Below are positions 32,779 to 40,213 of a DNA stretch of 48,843 bases, in pieces. The DNA comes from Acinetobacter lwoffii (lineage in GTDB: Bacteria; Pseudomonadota; Gammaproteobacteria; Pseudomonadales; Moraxellaceae), in NCBI RefSeq assembly GCF_019343495.1, contig NZ_CP072553.1, forward strand, positions 1-48,843, read 5' to 3'. The stretch's first letter is position 1, and the number at the start of each line of letters is the position of its first letter. Below the pieces are notes generated by a model that saw nothing but the letters and a program-made list of their open reading frames with translations, had not been told where the DNA came from and ran no database searches. The translations under genes and the position numbers were made by a program.

Positions 32779-33865
32779 GGCAGAGTAAAACTTGAAGTGC
32801 GACATAAACCACCTAATTAATTTAAAGGGTTTATGGAGTATATAAAATTGTCATACCATCATCTTAACTTTGAAGATCGTACTGCATTAATGCTTGAGTC
32901 AAGAAAAGAAGGCTTTTCAGCCAGAAAATTTGCTGAACTCATTAAAAGACATCCTAGTACGATCTATCGTGAGCTTAAAAGAAATAGCATCAATGACGTT
33001 TATCAAGCTCGATATGCTTCTGATAACACCTTCGCTAGACGTAGACGTGGTCACAGAAAACTCAAAATCGATTCAATCCTCTGGAAATTTATTGTTGAAG
33101 CGATCCGTTGTTTATGGTCTCCTCAGCAAATAGCAAAGCGTTTAAAGACATTTCCTGATTTGGATCAAACAATGAATGTAAGCCATACAACGATTTATTC
33201 AACGATACGAGCATTACCCAAGGGTGAGTTGAAAAAAGACTTATTATCCTGTCTGCGTCATGAAAATAAAAAGCGAAAAGCTAACGGTGAACCTAAAAAA
33301 GATTCTATATTACAGGATATTAAAACTATTCATGAGCGCCCAGCCGAAGTTCAAGAAAGAAAAATACCGGGTCATTGGGAAGCTGATTTAATTAAAGGTA
33401 AAGACAATAAAAGTTCGATAGCAACACTTATTGAACGAAATACACGGCTCTGTATCTTGGCAACATTACCTGATGCAAAGGCAGAATCAGTGCGCAAGGC
33501 TTTAACTGAAGCTCTGAAATATTTACCTGCAGAACTGCGTAAAACGTTGACCTATGACCGTGGACGCGAGATGTCAGAACATAAAATACTCGAAGAAGAT
33601 TTAGGCATAGATGTATATTTCTGTGACCCACATTCACCTTGGCAAAAAGGCACATGCGAAAATATGAATGGTTTAATTAGGCAATATTTACCTAAAGGGA
33701 TTGATTTAAATCAGGCAGATCAGCATTATTTAAATCAAGTTGCCATGTCACTGAATACTCGTCCTAGAAAGGCGTTAGATTGGCTTACACCATTAGAGAA
33801 ATTTGCTCAGCTTGTTGATTATCATATGGCTTTTGAAACTGTCGCACCTCATGTTTGAATTCGCC
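32779..33865 (+). mobile_element. IS30-family element, copy B (1087 bp)
   Basis: Same length and ends as copy A, same orientation. Its left end interrupts the IS3 remnant; its right end borders CCC at 33866-33868, matching the left border of copy A. This makes it the right arm of the composite element. Confidence 0.9.
32833..33858 (+). CDS. IS30-family transposase (copy B)
   Basis: 341 aa, intact, with the same HTH and DDE segments as copy A (HPSTIYRELKRN, GHWEADLIKG, CENMNGLIRQ). Only a few residues differ, so duplication is recent. With copy A it could mobilise the alkyl sulfatase gene as a unit. Confidence 0.95.
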   Translation: MEYIKLSYHHLNFEDRTALMLESRKEGFSARKFAELIKRHPSTIYRELKRNSINDVYQARYASDNTFARRRRGHRKLKIDSILWKFIVEAIRCLWSPQQIAKRLKTFPDLDQTMNVSHTTIYSTIRALPKGELKKDLLSCLRHENKKRKANGEPKKDSILQDIKTIHERPAEVQERKIPGHWEADLIKGKDNKSSIATLIERNTRLCILATLPDAKAESVRKALTEALKYLPAELRKTLTYDRGREMSEHKILEEDLGIDVYFCDPHSPWQKGTCENMNGLIRQYLPKGIDLNQADQHYLNQVAMSLNTRPRKALDWLTPLEKFAQLVDYHMAFETVAPHV

Positions 33866-33955
33866 CCCCTATTTATTTTCAAATAAGAGCCTTAAATATA
33901 ATTGCCAATCTTTATATATTAATTTTGAATGCTTCATATTTTCCTCTGTAGTGAA

Positions 33956-33984
33956 TTGACCCCCTTCAGGGGGTCAACTTTTTT
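33956..33984. terminator. Strong hairpin after the 199-aa gene
   Basis: TTGACCCCC, loop TTCA, GGGGGTCAA, followed on the + strand by C and six T. It works as a terminator for rightward transcripts and may stabilise the 3' end of the minus-strand gene. Confidence 0.75.
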
Positions 33985-34582
33985 ATGCGTATGATGATGT
34001 ATAGCAGCGTTTATAAACTTTTGTACCTGTCGGCAATAATTCAAAATCTAATACTGTTGCATTTGCAGACTGATGAATCACGATATAGTTATCCATGATC
34101 TTTTTTTTCATTGGCTCTTTGCTGGTAAATTCATTCGGTAAAGGCACAACATAACCTTGCATTGAACCTGTTGCATCATAAGCCTGCTTAAGTTCACGGA
34201 TGACACAATATGCCCCGCTTTTCTCAATAACTTGATAGAAGTCTACATTTGTTTGCTCATATCCCCATGAGGTATATAAGATCGTCCCGATCTCTAACTG
34301 ATCACGGAATTTTTTAATTCGGGCTTTTTGTTCTTCCTTGTTCTTGATGGCGTTTTGATGGCGCAAGTTTTCTGATTGAATATTTTGAGAAACAGCTTCT
34401 TTCATACGTTCAACTGTTTTAAATCTAGTGTAGATAAAAGGCTTTTTAGATTTTCCCTTATATGCAATCACTACCTTTTCAACGAGTGAAATATAATAAA
34501 CAGTTCCAGTCAGTTTATTAGTAATAATCTGACTACCTACATAGTAAAAACGACCTGCATCTGTGTAGTTGAAAATTGCCAT
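33983..34582 (-). CDS. Unknown leading-region protein (199 aa), shared-module gene 1
   Basis: 199 aa with AAGGAT before the ATG. N-terminal beta-rich segment (FNYTDAGRFYYVGSQIITNK), a charged helical middle (QNAIKNKEEQKARIKKFRDQLE), then a second beta-rich part (GTILYTSWGYEQTNVDFYQVIE) that resembles the first, perhaps two related small barrels. No family recognised. Its promoter is module 1, the same as the antirestriction genes nearby, which makes it a candidate anti-defence or establishment gene (inference). Confidence 0.7.
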   Translation of the reverse strand: MAIFNYTDAGRFYYVGSQIITNKLTGTVYYISLVEKVVIAYKGKSKKPFIYTRFKTVERMKEAVSQNIQSENLRHQNAIKNKEEQKARIKKFRDQLEIGTILYTSWGYEQTNVDFYQVIEKSGAYCVIRELKQAYDATGSMQGYVVPLPNEFTSKEPMKKKIMDNYIVIHQSANATVLDFELLPTGTKVYKRCYTSSYA

Positions 34583-34600
34583 GTGCTTGTATCCTTTTTT

Positions 34601-34682
34601 GCTAGATCGCCAATCGACCTAATAAAATTATTATACTTATATTGATTTGTGAGTACAAAACAAATTAGGTAATTAAATGTAA
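34601..34682 (-). promoter_or_regulatory. Shared leading-region promoter/operator module 1
   Basis: On the minus strand -35 TTGTAC (34653-34658), 17 bp, -10 TATAAT (34630-34635). The -35 lies in TTGTACTCACAAATCAAT, the presumed operator. ACCTAAT/ATTAGGT arms flank the promoter. The following 5' leader contains GGTCGATTGGCGATCTA, conserved in all copies. Confidence 0.85.
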
Positions 34683-34694
34683 CTAAGTAGGCAT

Positions 34695-34717
34695 TAAAAA
34701 AGTCCCTTGCGGGACTT
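34695..34717 (-). terminator. Terminator of the 107-aa gene
   Basis: AAGTCCC, TTGC, GGGACTT with a T run on the minus strand. It is a variant of the terminators at 35247, 38526 and 38951. Confidence 0.85.
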
Positions 34718-34719
34718 AT

Positions 34720-35043
34720 TCAAAATTCATCTTCATCTGCATTTTGATATTGAAAGTAATACTCAATGATCTTTTGAAAAATACTAAGGGCTTCAAAGTA
34801 TGCCGTTTCAGCTTTACCGTGTTCACTGGTAAAGTAAAACTCATAAGGTGCTTTATTAATAAAAATAGTGATGATATTAGCTGTACCTATGTCGCAATTT
34901 CCAAATGATACATAAAACGATTTTTTATTACTGATCAGATATGCCCCGCTCCGGTATGGGCTTGAGAATGTAGCAAAAGGCACAGTTTCCAGTAGGTCAC
35001 GGATAATCAGTTTAGTTTCAAGATGCGAAAATTTAGTATTCAT
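34720..35043 (-). CDS. Unknown leading-region protein (107 aa), shared-module gene 2
   Basis: 107 aa, acidic C-terminus (NADEDEF). The core SGAYLISNKKSFYVSFGN...ITIFINKAPYEFYF followed by a helix FEALSIFQKIIEYYF aligns by eye with the 94-aa gene at 38551 (QGIYLKKSKAEIFIVLG...ITIFFKGRTELFLE, then a helix), so the two may be diverged paralogs. Promoted by module 2. Function unknown; small size and co-regulation with antirestriction genes fit an inhibitor of host defence, without proof. Confidence 0.7.
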   Translation of the reverse strand: MNTKFSHLETKLIIRDLLETVPFATFSSPYRSGAYLISNKKSFYVSFGNCDIGTANIITIFINKAPYEFYFTSEHGKAETAYFEALSIFQKIIEYYFQYQNADEDEF

Positions 35044-35061
35044 CTATTTGCTTCCTTTTTT

Positions 35062-35144
35062 GTTAGATCGCCAATCGACCTAATAAAATTATTATACTTA
35101 TATTGATTTGTGAGCACAAAACAAATTAGGTAATTAAATGTAAC
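35062..35144 (-). promoter_or_regulatory. Shared leading-region promoter/operator module 2
   Basis: Same layout: -10 TATAAT (35091-35096), 17 bp, -35 TTGTGC (35114-35119). One base differs from the other copies in the -35 (TTGTAC elsewhere), so this promoter may be weaker or less repressed. Sequence 35145-35246 beyond it has no gene. Confidence 0.85.
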
Positions 35145-35246
35145 TTTTCCGACTTGGTTTAAATGCTCCTGATTTCTCGCCTATAGGCTTTATTTCTGTG
35201 GGTTGGTCATATTGCTGCATTCCGGTCTAAGAAGGATGATAGGCAT

Positions 35247-35269
35247 TAAAAAAGCCCCTTGCGGGGCTT
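35247..35269 (-). terminator. Terminator of the ArdB-like gene
   Basis: AAGCCCC, TTGC, GGGGCTT with a T run on the minus strand. Confidence 0.87.
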
Positions 35270-35272
35270 CTT

Positions 35273-35746
35273 TTAGTCAATCATCAAATAGATAGCATTT
35301 GTATTTAAAATCCCTCTGTTTTTGTCCATCAGTTGTTTGATGTAGTCACTAAAGAAAACGGCTCTGCGGTTGATAGCTGGTTTAGATTCATAGGTTGCCA
35401 TTGCCAGGTGCGAAAGTGCATACAAATTAGCAATCATTGAAAATTCTGTTGCTGTCACTTCATACGTGTTGCCCCATCCATTTTCTAAAACAAAACTTTC
35501 ATCAGTCTGTAGCTCAAAAAATCCGTTTCCAGTTTTCCAGAATCCGCCATTGTATGAATCTGAAAGATTACTAGCTGACTGGTAAAGCGCAGATTCCCAA
35601 TAAAACACCATCAACCCCATAGGTACAGTAAAACGTGGCTCATCTGCACCTTGCATGGTTTGAAAGCCTTTTAAGTCAATTGCATTAAAACTGTCATAGC
35701 TTGCTGCTTGGATTTCATCGGCATTTAATAAAACTAAATCAGTCAT
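35273..35746 (-). CDS. ArdB/KlcA-like antirestriction protein, shared-module gene 3
   Basis: 157 aa. The central DSYNGGFWKTGNGFFELQTD parallels the YxGGxWxFYxLSNGGFYxxP core of ArdB/KlcA. The later VTATEFSMIANLYALSHLAM parallels their SADAAGIxxxLFAxxxLA helix, followed by a region like YxxLRDYAxxH (FFSDYIKQLMDK). Family proteins block type I restriction of incoming DNA. Length (140-155 aa typical) fits. Promoted by module 3. The match is by pattern only, so a distant homolog is the safe reading. Confidence 0.65.
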   Translation of the reverse strand: MTDLVLLNADEIQAASYDSFNAIDLKGFQTMQGADEPRFTVPMGLMVFYWESALYQSASNLSDSYNGGFWKTGNGFFELQTDESFVLENGWGNTYEVTATEFSMIANLYALSHLAMATYESKPAINRRAVFFSDYIKQLMDKNRGILNTNAIYLMID

Positions 35747-35765
35747 TTTCTTAATTCCTATTTTT

Positions 35766-35847
35766 ATCAGATCGCCTATCGACCTGATAAAATAATTATA
35801 CTCATATTGATTTGTGAGTACAAAACAAATTAGGTAATTAAATGTAA
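35766..35847 (-). promoter_or_regulatory. Shared leading-region promoter/operator module 3
   Basis: -10 TATAAT (35795-35800), 17 bp, -35 TTGTAC (35818-35823), with the same operator and leader. Its right side continues into GATCAGGGATTAAAAAA, then is broken by the ISL3 element. Confidence 0.87.
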
Positions 35848-35872
35848 ATGATCAGGGATTAAAAAAGGTTCT

Positions 35873-35901
35873 TTGCACTTTAGCGTGAAGATTGTTACGA
35901 T
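35873..35901 (+). promoter_or_regulatory. Promoter of the chloramphenicol exporter, partly in the left inverted repeat
   Basis: TTGCAC (35873-35878), 17 bp, TACGAT (35896-35901). The -35 lies inside the transposon end, so the exporter moves with its own promoter. Confidence 0.65.
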
Positions 35902-35929
35902 ATGGACTCATCCATGAGATAACCCGCAC

Positions 35930-35959
35930 ATGAGCGCTACCAAGAAAGCAGACAAGTAA
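35930..35959 (+). CDS. Leader peptide of the cmlA attenuator (9 aa)
   Basis: MSATKKADK then stop. The known cmlA leader peptide is MSTSKNADK, so six of nine residues agree. Stalling of chloramphenicol-bound ribosomes on this peptide is the established way such genes are induced. Confidence 0.85.
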   Translation: MSATKKADK

Positions 35960-35960
35960 G

Positions 35961-35993
35961 CCGCAGCAACCTTCGTTTTCGGTTGTTGCGGCG
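35961..35993 (+). promoter_or_regulatory. Translational attenuator hairpin of cmlA
   Basis: GCCGCAGCAACC and GGTTGTTGCGGC form a 12-bp stem (one G-U pair) right after the leader stop. Further downstream sequence leads to AAGGAG (36043-36048), the ribosome site for the exporter. Confidence 0.75.
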
Positions 35994-36056
35994 TTCTCAA
36001 GAACCTAGTTGCTCTGCAAGAGCGCCGCCAAATTCTTAACTTAAGGAGATGGCTTC

Positions 36057-37322
36057 GTGCGCTCAAAAGATTTTTCTTGGCGGTATTCTCTTCCCGCCAC
36101 GCTATTGCTGTTATCACCATTCGATTTGCTGGCGTCACTGGGCATGGATATGTACCTGCCCGTGGTGCCTTTCATGGCGGATGCACTTGGGTCCGGTGCA
36201 GGGACGATCCAGCTGACGTTGACGGCATACCTGGTTTTGCTTGGAGCCGGACAGCTTCTCTTCGGCCCACTGTCGGATCGGCTGGGTCGCCGCCCCGTTT
36301 TACTTGGTGGCGGGATTGCCTATATTGCGGCTTCATTCGGCCTCACCGTAGTTTCATCGCCAGAACTTTTTCTGAGCTTCCGCGTTCTTCAGGCCTGCGG
36401 CGCTTCGGCATGTCTCGTTTCCACTTTCGCGACGGTACGCGACATCTATTCGGGCCGTGAGGAAAGCAACGTCATCTATGGCTTGCTCGGCTCTATGCTT
36501 GCGATGGTTCCTGCGATAGGCCCACTGCTAGGAGCGCTGGTCGACGCGTGGCTCGGATGGCGCGCAATCTTCGGCTTGCTAGGGATGGCAATGATAGGCG
36601 CTGTTATCGCAGCCTGGCGACTCTGGCCAGAGACTCGGCGGCACCGGACGGCAGACCTACAGTGGTCGCAGCTATTGACTCCTGTGAAACACCTGAACTT
36701 CTGGCTGTACACGCTCTGTTACAGCGCGGGGATGGGCAGCTTTTTCGTCTTTTTCTCGACCGCCCCCTGGCTAATGATGGGGAGGCAAGGGTTATCGCAA
36801 CTTAGCTTCAGCTTGCTATTTGCTACAGTGGCCATCGCTATGATGGCTACAGCGCGAATCATGGGACGACTGATTCCCCGGTGGGGAAGCCTGAAGACCT
36901 TACGAGTGGGAATGGGGTGTCTGATGGCGGGAGCGCTGTTGCTCGCTGTTGGCGAGACATTGGCACCGGTCTCGGTGCTTGGCTTCATCGCCCCGATGTG
37001 GCTCGTGGGTGTTGGTATCGCCACTGCGGTATCGGTGGCACCCAATGCCGCTCTTCGAGGTTTCGATCATATCGCTGGGACCGCTACAGCAGTCTACTTC
37101 TGTTTGGGTGGACTACTGTTAGGGATTATCGGGACACTCATTATTACGCTTTTATCGACTGGTACCACCTGGCCGATCATCGCTTATTGCCTCATCCTCG
37201 CAACAGCAGTGCTTTGTCTGTCCTGCATCAATCCCAACAGACGCCATCTCAGCCAAGAAGAACATGATGCCTTGGCGCTACAAGGCACCGATAGCGCGCA
37301 ATCGGTCCATGATCATGACTAG
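36057..37322 (+). CDS. cmlA: CmlA-family chloramphenicol efflux transporter (MFS)
   Basis: 421 aa with a GTG start and AAGGAG 8 bp upstream. Twelve hydrophobic segments; DHA1-type signatures GQLLFGPLSDRLGRRPVLLGG (loop 2-3) and QACGASACLVSTFATVRDIY. Opening MRSKDFSWRYSLPATLLLLS closely follows CmlA1 (MRSKNFSWRYSLAATVLLLS) but many later residues differ, so it is a divergent CmlA/CmlB variant. It exports chloramphenicol by proton antiport. No integron attC site is seen around it. Confidence 0.92.
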   Translation: MRSKDFSWRYSLPATLLLLSPFDLLASLGMDMYLPVVPFMADALGSGAGTIQLTLTAYLVLLGAGQLLFGPLSDRLGRRPVLLGGGIAYIAASFGLTVVSSPELFLSFRVLQACGASACLVSTFATVRDIYSGREESNVIYGLLGSMLAMVPAIGPLLGALVDAWLGWRAIFGLLGMAMIGAVIAAWRLWPETRRHRTADLQWSQLLTPVKHLNFWLYTLCYSAGMGSFFVFFSTAPWLMMGRQGLSQLSFSLLFATVAIAMMATARIMGRLIPRWGSLKTLRVGMGCLMAGALLLAVGETLAPVSVLGFIAPMWLVGVGIATAVSVAPNAALRGFDHIAGTATAVYFCLGGLLLGIIGTLIITLLSTGTTWPIIAYCLILATAVLCLSCINPNRRHLSQEEHDALALQGTDSAQSVHDHD

Positions 37323-38520
37323 CGCTGATGTTTGGAGCCTGTTCTGGAAGGGCTTTTCGCCAGCGTCTCATGGGCTTCTAGATGAACAGACTTTGCTGAT
37401 CCGTCTTACACACGACGAGGAGCATACGCCAATTTGTAGCCGATGCGATTGCCCTTGTTTCCTGGTACATGACATCAATTGGCGCCGAGTTCGCGAGTCA
37501 CCAATTATGCAGTATCGCGTCGAGTTGGATGTACCTGTGCGGCGGCTGCGTTGTCCACAATGCGGTCCAACCAGAGAGCGGATCGATTGGCTACCACCGC
37601 GCTCCCGTATTACGCAATCATTGCGCAACTGGATTGAGAAATTAGTACAGATGCTGCCCGTCAGTCATGTTGCCAATCTTTTGGGCTTGCATTGGCATAC
37701 AGTCAAGACTATTGACATGGAGCGGCTCAAACGTGATTTGCACGAGCCAGATCGAAGTCGATTGCGCCGCCTGATGATGGACGAATTCGCCTTGCACAAG
37801 GGTCATCGCTACGCCACGGTGGTCGCCTGTGCCGACACCCAGCAAGTGGTGTGGATTGGCGAGGGCCGCTCGCGTGAGGCGATCCGGCCGTTCTTCGAGT
37901 GGTTAGGCGATGCCCGGAACCAGATCGAGGCAGTGGCCATGGACATGAACTCAGCCTTCGATCTTGAAGTGAAGGCCCAGTGCCCCAACGCGGTGGTGGT
38001 CTACGACCTGTTCCATGTGGTGGCTAAGTATGGCCGCGAAGTGATGGATAGAGTGCGAGTTGATCAGGCCAATCAACTGCGAGATGACAAGGTCGCCCGC
38101 AAGGTGATCAAAAGCAGCCGTTGGATACTGTTACGCAATGCTGACAACCTTGAGCCCGAGCAGGCGGTCAAGCTGGACGAACTCCTGGCCGCCAATGCGT
38201 TCTTGACTACGGTGTACGTGCTCAAGGACCAACTTAAGACGCTATGGTTTGCGGAAAGCGAGACGACGGCCAGAAGCGCCTGGCGGGAATGGGCCGGCAT
38301 GGCCCTCGGTAGCGGAATTGATGCTTTGGTACGATTTGCCAAGAAGCTGGAGCCATATATGGAGGGTATCGTTTCCAGTGCCCTCCACCGGCTGAACACC
38401 AGCGTGCTGGAGGGCATGAACAACCGGATCAAAGTCATTAAGCGGATGGCCTATGGATACCGCGACACGGACTACTTCTTCCTCAAGATCCGTGCTGCAT
38501 TTCCCGGCAAAGTGCGATGA
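37315..38520 (+). CDS. ISL3-family transposase
   Basis: About 401 aa from ATG 37315 (MTSADVWSLFWKGF), overlapping the exporter's end by 8 bp; an upstream in-frame ATG at 37264 would only add residues coded inside cmlA. The N-terminal zinc-finger-like part has CSRCDCPC and RRLRCPQCG; the DDE domain includes RRLMMDEFALHKGHRYATVV, AVAMDMNSAF and VLEGMNNRIKVIKRMAYGYRD. High GC content like cmlA. Intact. Confidence 0.93.
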   Translation: MTSADVWSLFWKGFSPASHGLLDEQTLLIRLTHDEEHTPICSRCDCPCFLVHDINWRRVRESPIMQYRVELDVPVRRLRCPQCGPTRERIDWLPPRSRITQSLRNWIEKLVQMLPVSHVANLLGLHWHTVKTIDMERLKRDLHEPDRSRLRRLMMDEFALHKGHRYATVVACADTQQVVWIGEGRSREAIRPFFEWLGDARNQIEAVAMDMNSAFDLEVKAQCPNAVVVYDLFHVVAKYGREVMDRVRVDQANQLRDDKVARKVIKSSRWILLRNADNLEPEQAVKLDELLAANAFLTTVYVLKDQLKTLWFAESETTARSAWREWAGMALGSGIDALVRFAKKLEPYMEGIVSSALHRLNTSVLEGMNNRIKVIKRMAYGYRDTDYFFLKIRAAFPGKVR

Positions 38521-38525
38521 ACTTT

Positions 38526-38547
38526 AAAAAAGCCCCTTGCGGGGCTT
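38526..38547 (-). terminator. Terminator of the 94-aa gene
   Basis: AAGCCCC, TTGC, GGGGCTT with a T run on the minus strand; part of the 8-bp duplication of the ISL3 element lies in its T run. Confidence 0.87.
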
Positions 38548-38550
38548 TCA

Positions 38551-38835
38551 TTATCTCTTTGCTACTTCGTCCAGAATCTCATAAATTCGCTTTAAATAGT
38601 CTTTGGCTTGATATATAGCATCGTCCATATCTTCATGCCGTGTGGCTTCTAAAAACAACTCTGTGCGTCCTTTAAAAAAGATAGTAATTGCTTTGTGCTG
38701 ACCTAGAACAATGAAAATTTCAGCTTTACTTTTCTTTAGATAGATACCTTGCATCACCTTTGTAGCATTCCGTTTTGATAACAAAACATTTTCCACAAGG
38801 TTTAAAACTGTTTTTGGGCTTACTTGGGTTTTCAT
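38551..38835 (-). CDS. Unknown leading-region protein (94 aa), shared-module gene 4
   Basis: 94 aa, with helices at both ends (VSPKTVLNLVENVLLSKR; MDDAIYQAKDYLKRIYEIL) around a beta-rich core (IYLKKSKAEIFIVLGQHKAI). It looks like a relative of the 107-aa gene at 34720. Promoted by module 4 and closed by the standard terminator. Before the ISL3 element inserted, it lay directly after module 3. Unknown function. Confidence 0.7.
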   Translation of the reverse strand: MKTQVSPKTVLNLVENVLLSKRNATKVMQGIYLKKSKAEIFIVLGQHKAITIFFKGRTELFLEATRHEDMDDAIYQAKDYLKRIYEILDEVAKR

Positions 38836-38856
38836 TTATAAGTACCTGTTTTATTG

Positions 38857-38940
38857 TTAGATCGCCAATCGACCTAATAAAATTATTATACTTATATTGA
38901 TTTGTGAGTACAAAACAAATTAGGTAAATAAATGTAAATG
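38857..38940 (-). promoter_or_regulatory. Shared leading-region promoter/operator module 4
   Basis: -10 TATAAT (38885-38890), 17 bp, -35 TTGTAC (38908-38913), same operator and leader. Confidence 0.87.
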
Positions 38941-38950
38941 ATCAGGGATT

Positions 38951-38972
38951 AAAAAAGCCCCTTGCGGGGCTT
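38951..38972 (-). terminator. Terminator of the ArdC-like gene
   Basis: AAGCCCC, TTGC, GGGGCTT with a T run on the minus strand. Confidence 0.87.
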
Positions 38973-38975
38973 CTG

Positions 38976-39839
38976 TTAGTTCATGATAAATTCGTGGGCT
39001 TTTTGGGCTTGGGCTGCTGCCGTGAAAATTGCCTTAGTGTCATTTTTCAGGACTTGTAACCATGATTTTAAATAGCAGGCATGGTTTTCAATTGTATGCT
39101 TCACAATGCCTGTTTTCGCACAAGTGAAGGCACTTGATAGCTCTGCAATTAGTTCTTCCATAGCGTAAGACTGTGAGCCAAAACGCCCGCTTAAATTACG
39201 GTCTAAACGGCTTTTATTTCCTGTCCAATGGCTTGCTTCATGGAATAGAACAGAATAGAAATATTCAGCTTTTGTAAACTGCTCTTTAGCTGGTAAAACA
39301 ATTTTATCCACGCTTGGCACGTAGTACGCTGAATCACTCGAACCGATCTGAATAGCTGCGCCTTTCTTCTCAACAAGGTTGTTCAAGATAATTTCACCGG
39401 CTTCAATTTTAGAAAATTCATTTTCTAGGCTGGCTTCAGGGTTTGAAATAGTGACGTTTTCAAGCTGTGCAACATTGAACAAGTAGAAAGGTTTAGCAAT
39501 CGCAAAACGCTCTTTTTCTACTTCGCCACTTTCAGGGTTTACAGTGTCTTTTTCAATCGGCTTATAGAATACGCATACTGTTGATTTCTCGCCTTTGCGA
39601 ACCTTCAGATTGTTTGCTTTAGCTTGGTTGAATGTAAGCCATTCATTATGCTGGTAGCCGAATTTCTGCATAGCTGCTGCCAGAATCAGAATGTTAATGC
39701 CGTTATAGAAGTCGCCTGTTACATGGTTTTTCGGTGCAAATAGATCAGTGCTTCCGATCTTTGACCATAGCTCTTGTGAGCTGGTTGCAGTTTCCATCAG
39801 TTCAATGATTTGGTTTGTAACTTGTTCATATAGATTCAT
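38976..39839 (-). CDS. ardC: ArdC-family antirestriction protein, shared-module gene 5
   Basis: 287 aa. The N-terminal ~120 residues form the ssDNA-binding ArdC domain (FYNGINILILAAAMQKFGY, TFNQAKANNLKVRKGEKSTV). The C-terminal zincin-like domain has HEASH at residues 200-204 and the downstream MEELIAELSSAF that supplies the third zinc ligand. ArdC binds incoming single-stranded DNA and protects it from restriction. Promoted by module 5. Full length for the family. Confidence 0.9.
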   Translation of the reverse strand: MNLYEQVTNQIIELMETATSSQELWSKIGSTDLFAPKNHVTGDFYNGINILILAAAMQKFGYQHNEWLTFNQAKANNLKVRKGEKSTVCVFYKPIEKDTVNPESGEVEKERFAIAKPFYLFNVAQLENVTISNPEASLENEFSKIEAGEIILNNLVEKKGAAIQIGSSDSAYYVPSVDKIVLPAKEQFTKAEYFYSVLFHEASHWTGNKSRLDRNLSGRFGSQSYAMEELIAELSSAFTCAKTGIVKHTIENHACYLKSWLQVLKNDTKAIFTAAAQAQKAHEFIMN

Positions 39840-39857
39840 TTTTTAACTTCCTTTCTT

Positions 39858-39940
39858 ATTAGATCGCCAATCGACCTAATAAAATAATTATACTCATATT
39901 GATTTGTGAGTACAAAACAAATTAGGTAAATAAATGTAAA
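39858..39940 (-). promoter_or_regulatory. Shared leading-region promoter/operator module 5
   Basis: -10 TATAAT (39887-39892), 17 bp, -35 TTGTAC (39910-39915), same operator and leader. Element B begins 20 bp beyond it. Confidence 0.87.
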
Positions 39941-39960
39941 TGAATCATAGCGGGTATATA

Positions 39961-40138
39961 CAGAGCAAAGTGTCCACTTTGCGAACTATGGAAAGTGCAA
40001 AACCTTCCTTCCCTGATTACCGTTGAAGGGGCAAGCGAAGCAGACAAAATCTGTGATTTTGGCTAGCTGACCGCAGACCCTCAACTGCTCCCTTTTGCTT
40101 ATAAGCGGGATTAACAAAGCAATCCCGCAGGGTTGCGA
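39961..40138. repeat. Long inverted repeat element B, multi-hairpin, non-coding
   Basis: 178 bp matching element A (28339-28520) in reverse complement. The hairpins AAAATC-TGT-GATTTT, GCAAAGT-GTCC-ACTTTGC and GCGGGATT...AATCCCGC are kept, and one has a base change in the loop only. No ORF. Sequence 40139-40213 after it shows no gene. Confidence 0.85.
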
Positions 40139-40213
40139 CATAGGGTAGGGGACTAATTTATATATAGGATATGTTGGCGAAATAGGGGACATACCCCTTA
40201 TTGGTAGAATGTA

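Larger units (their letters stand above)
35867..38523 (+). mobile_element. ISL3-family transporter element carrying cmlA (2657 bp)
   Basis: Left end GGTTCTTTGCACTTTAGCGT and right end (read inward) AGTTCATCGCACTTTGCCGG are imperfect inverted repeats. The 8-bp target duplication TTAAAAAA is present at 35859-35866 and 38524-38531. GC content is plainly higher than in the plasmid backbone, so the element came from a GC-rich host. Contents: leader peptide, cmlA-type exporter, ISL3 transposase. Confidence 0.9.

Noticed and set aside
36057..38520. Several long antisense and out-of-frame ORFs
   Set aside because: They are shadows caused by high GC content in cmlA and the transposase; no ribosome sites or domains.
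35867..38523. Integron cassette (attC) around cmlA
   Set aside because: No attC-like paired core sites seen; the borders are ISL3 inverted repeats with an 8-bp duplication.
39303..39312. DnaA-box-like TTATCCACG
   Set aside because: It lies inside the ardC coding region, far from the iterons, and is probably coincidental.
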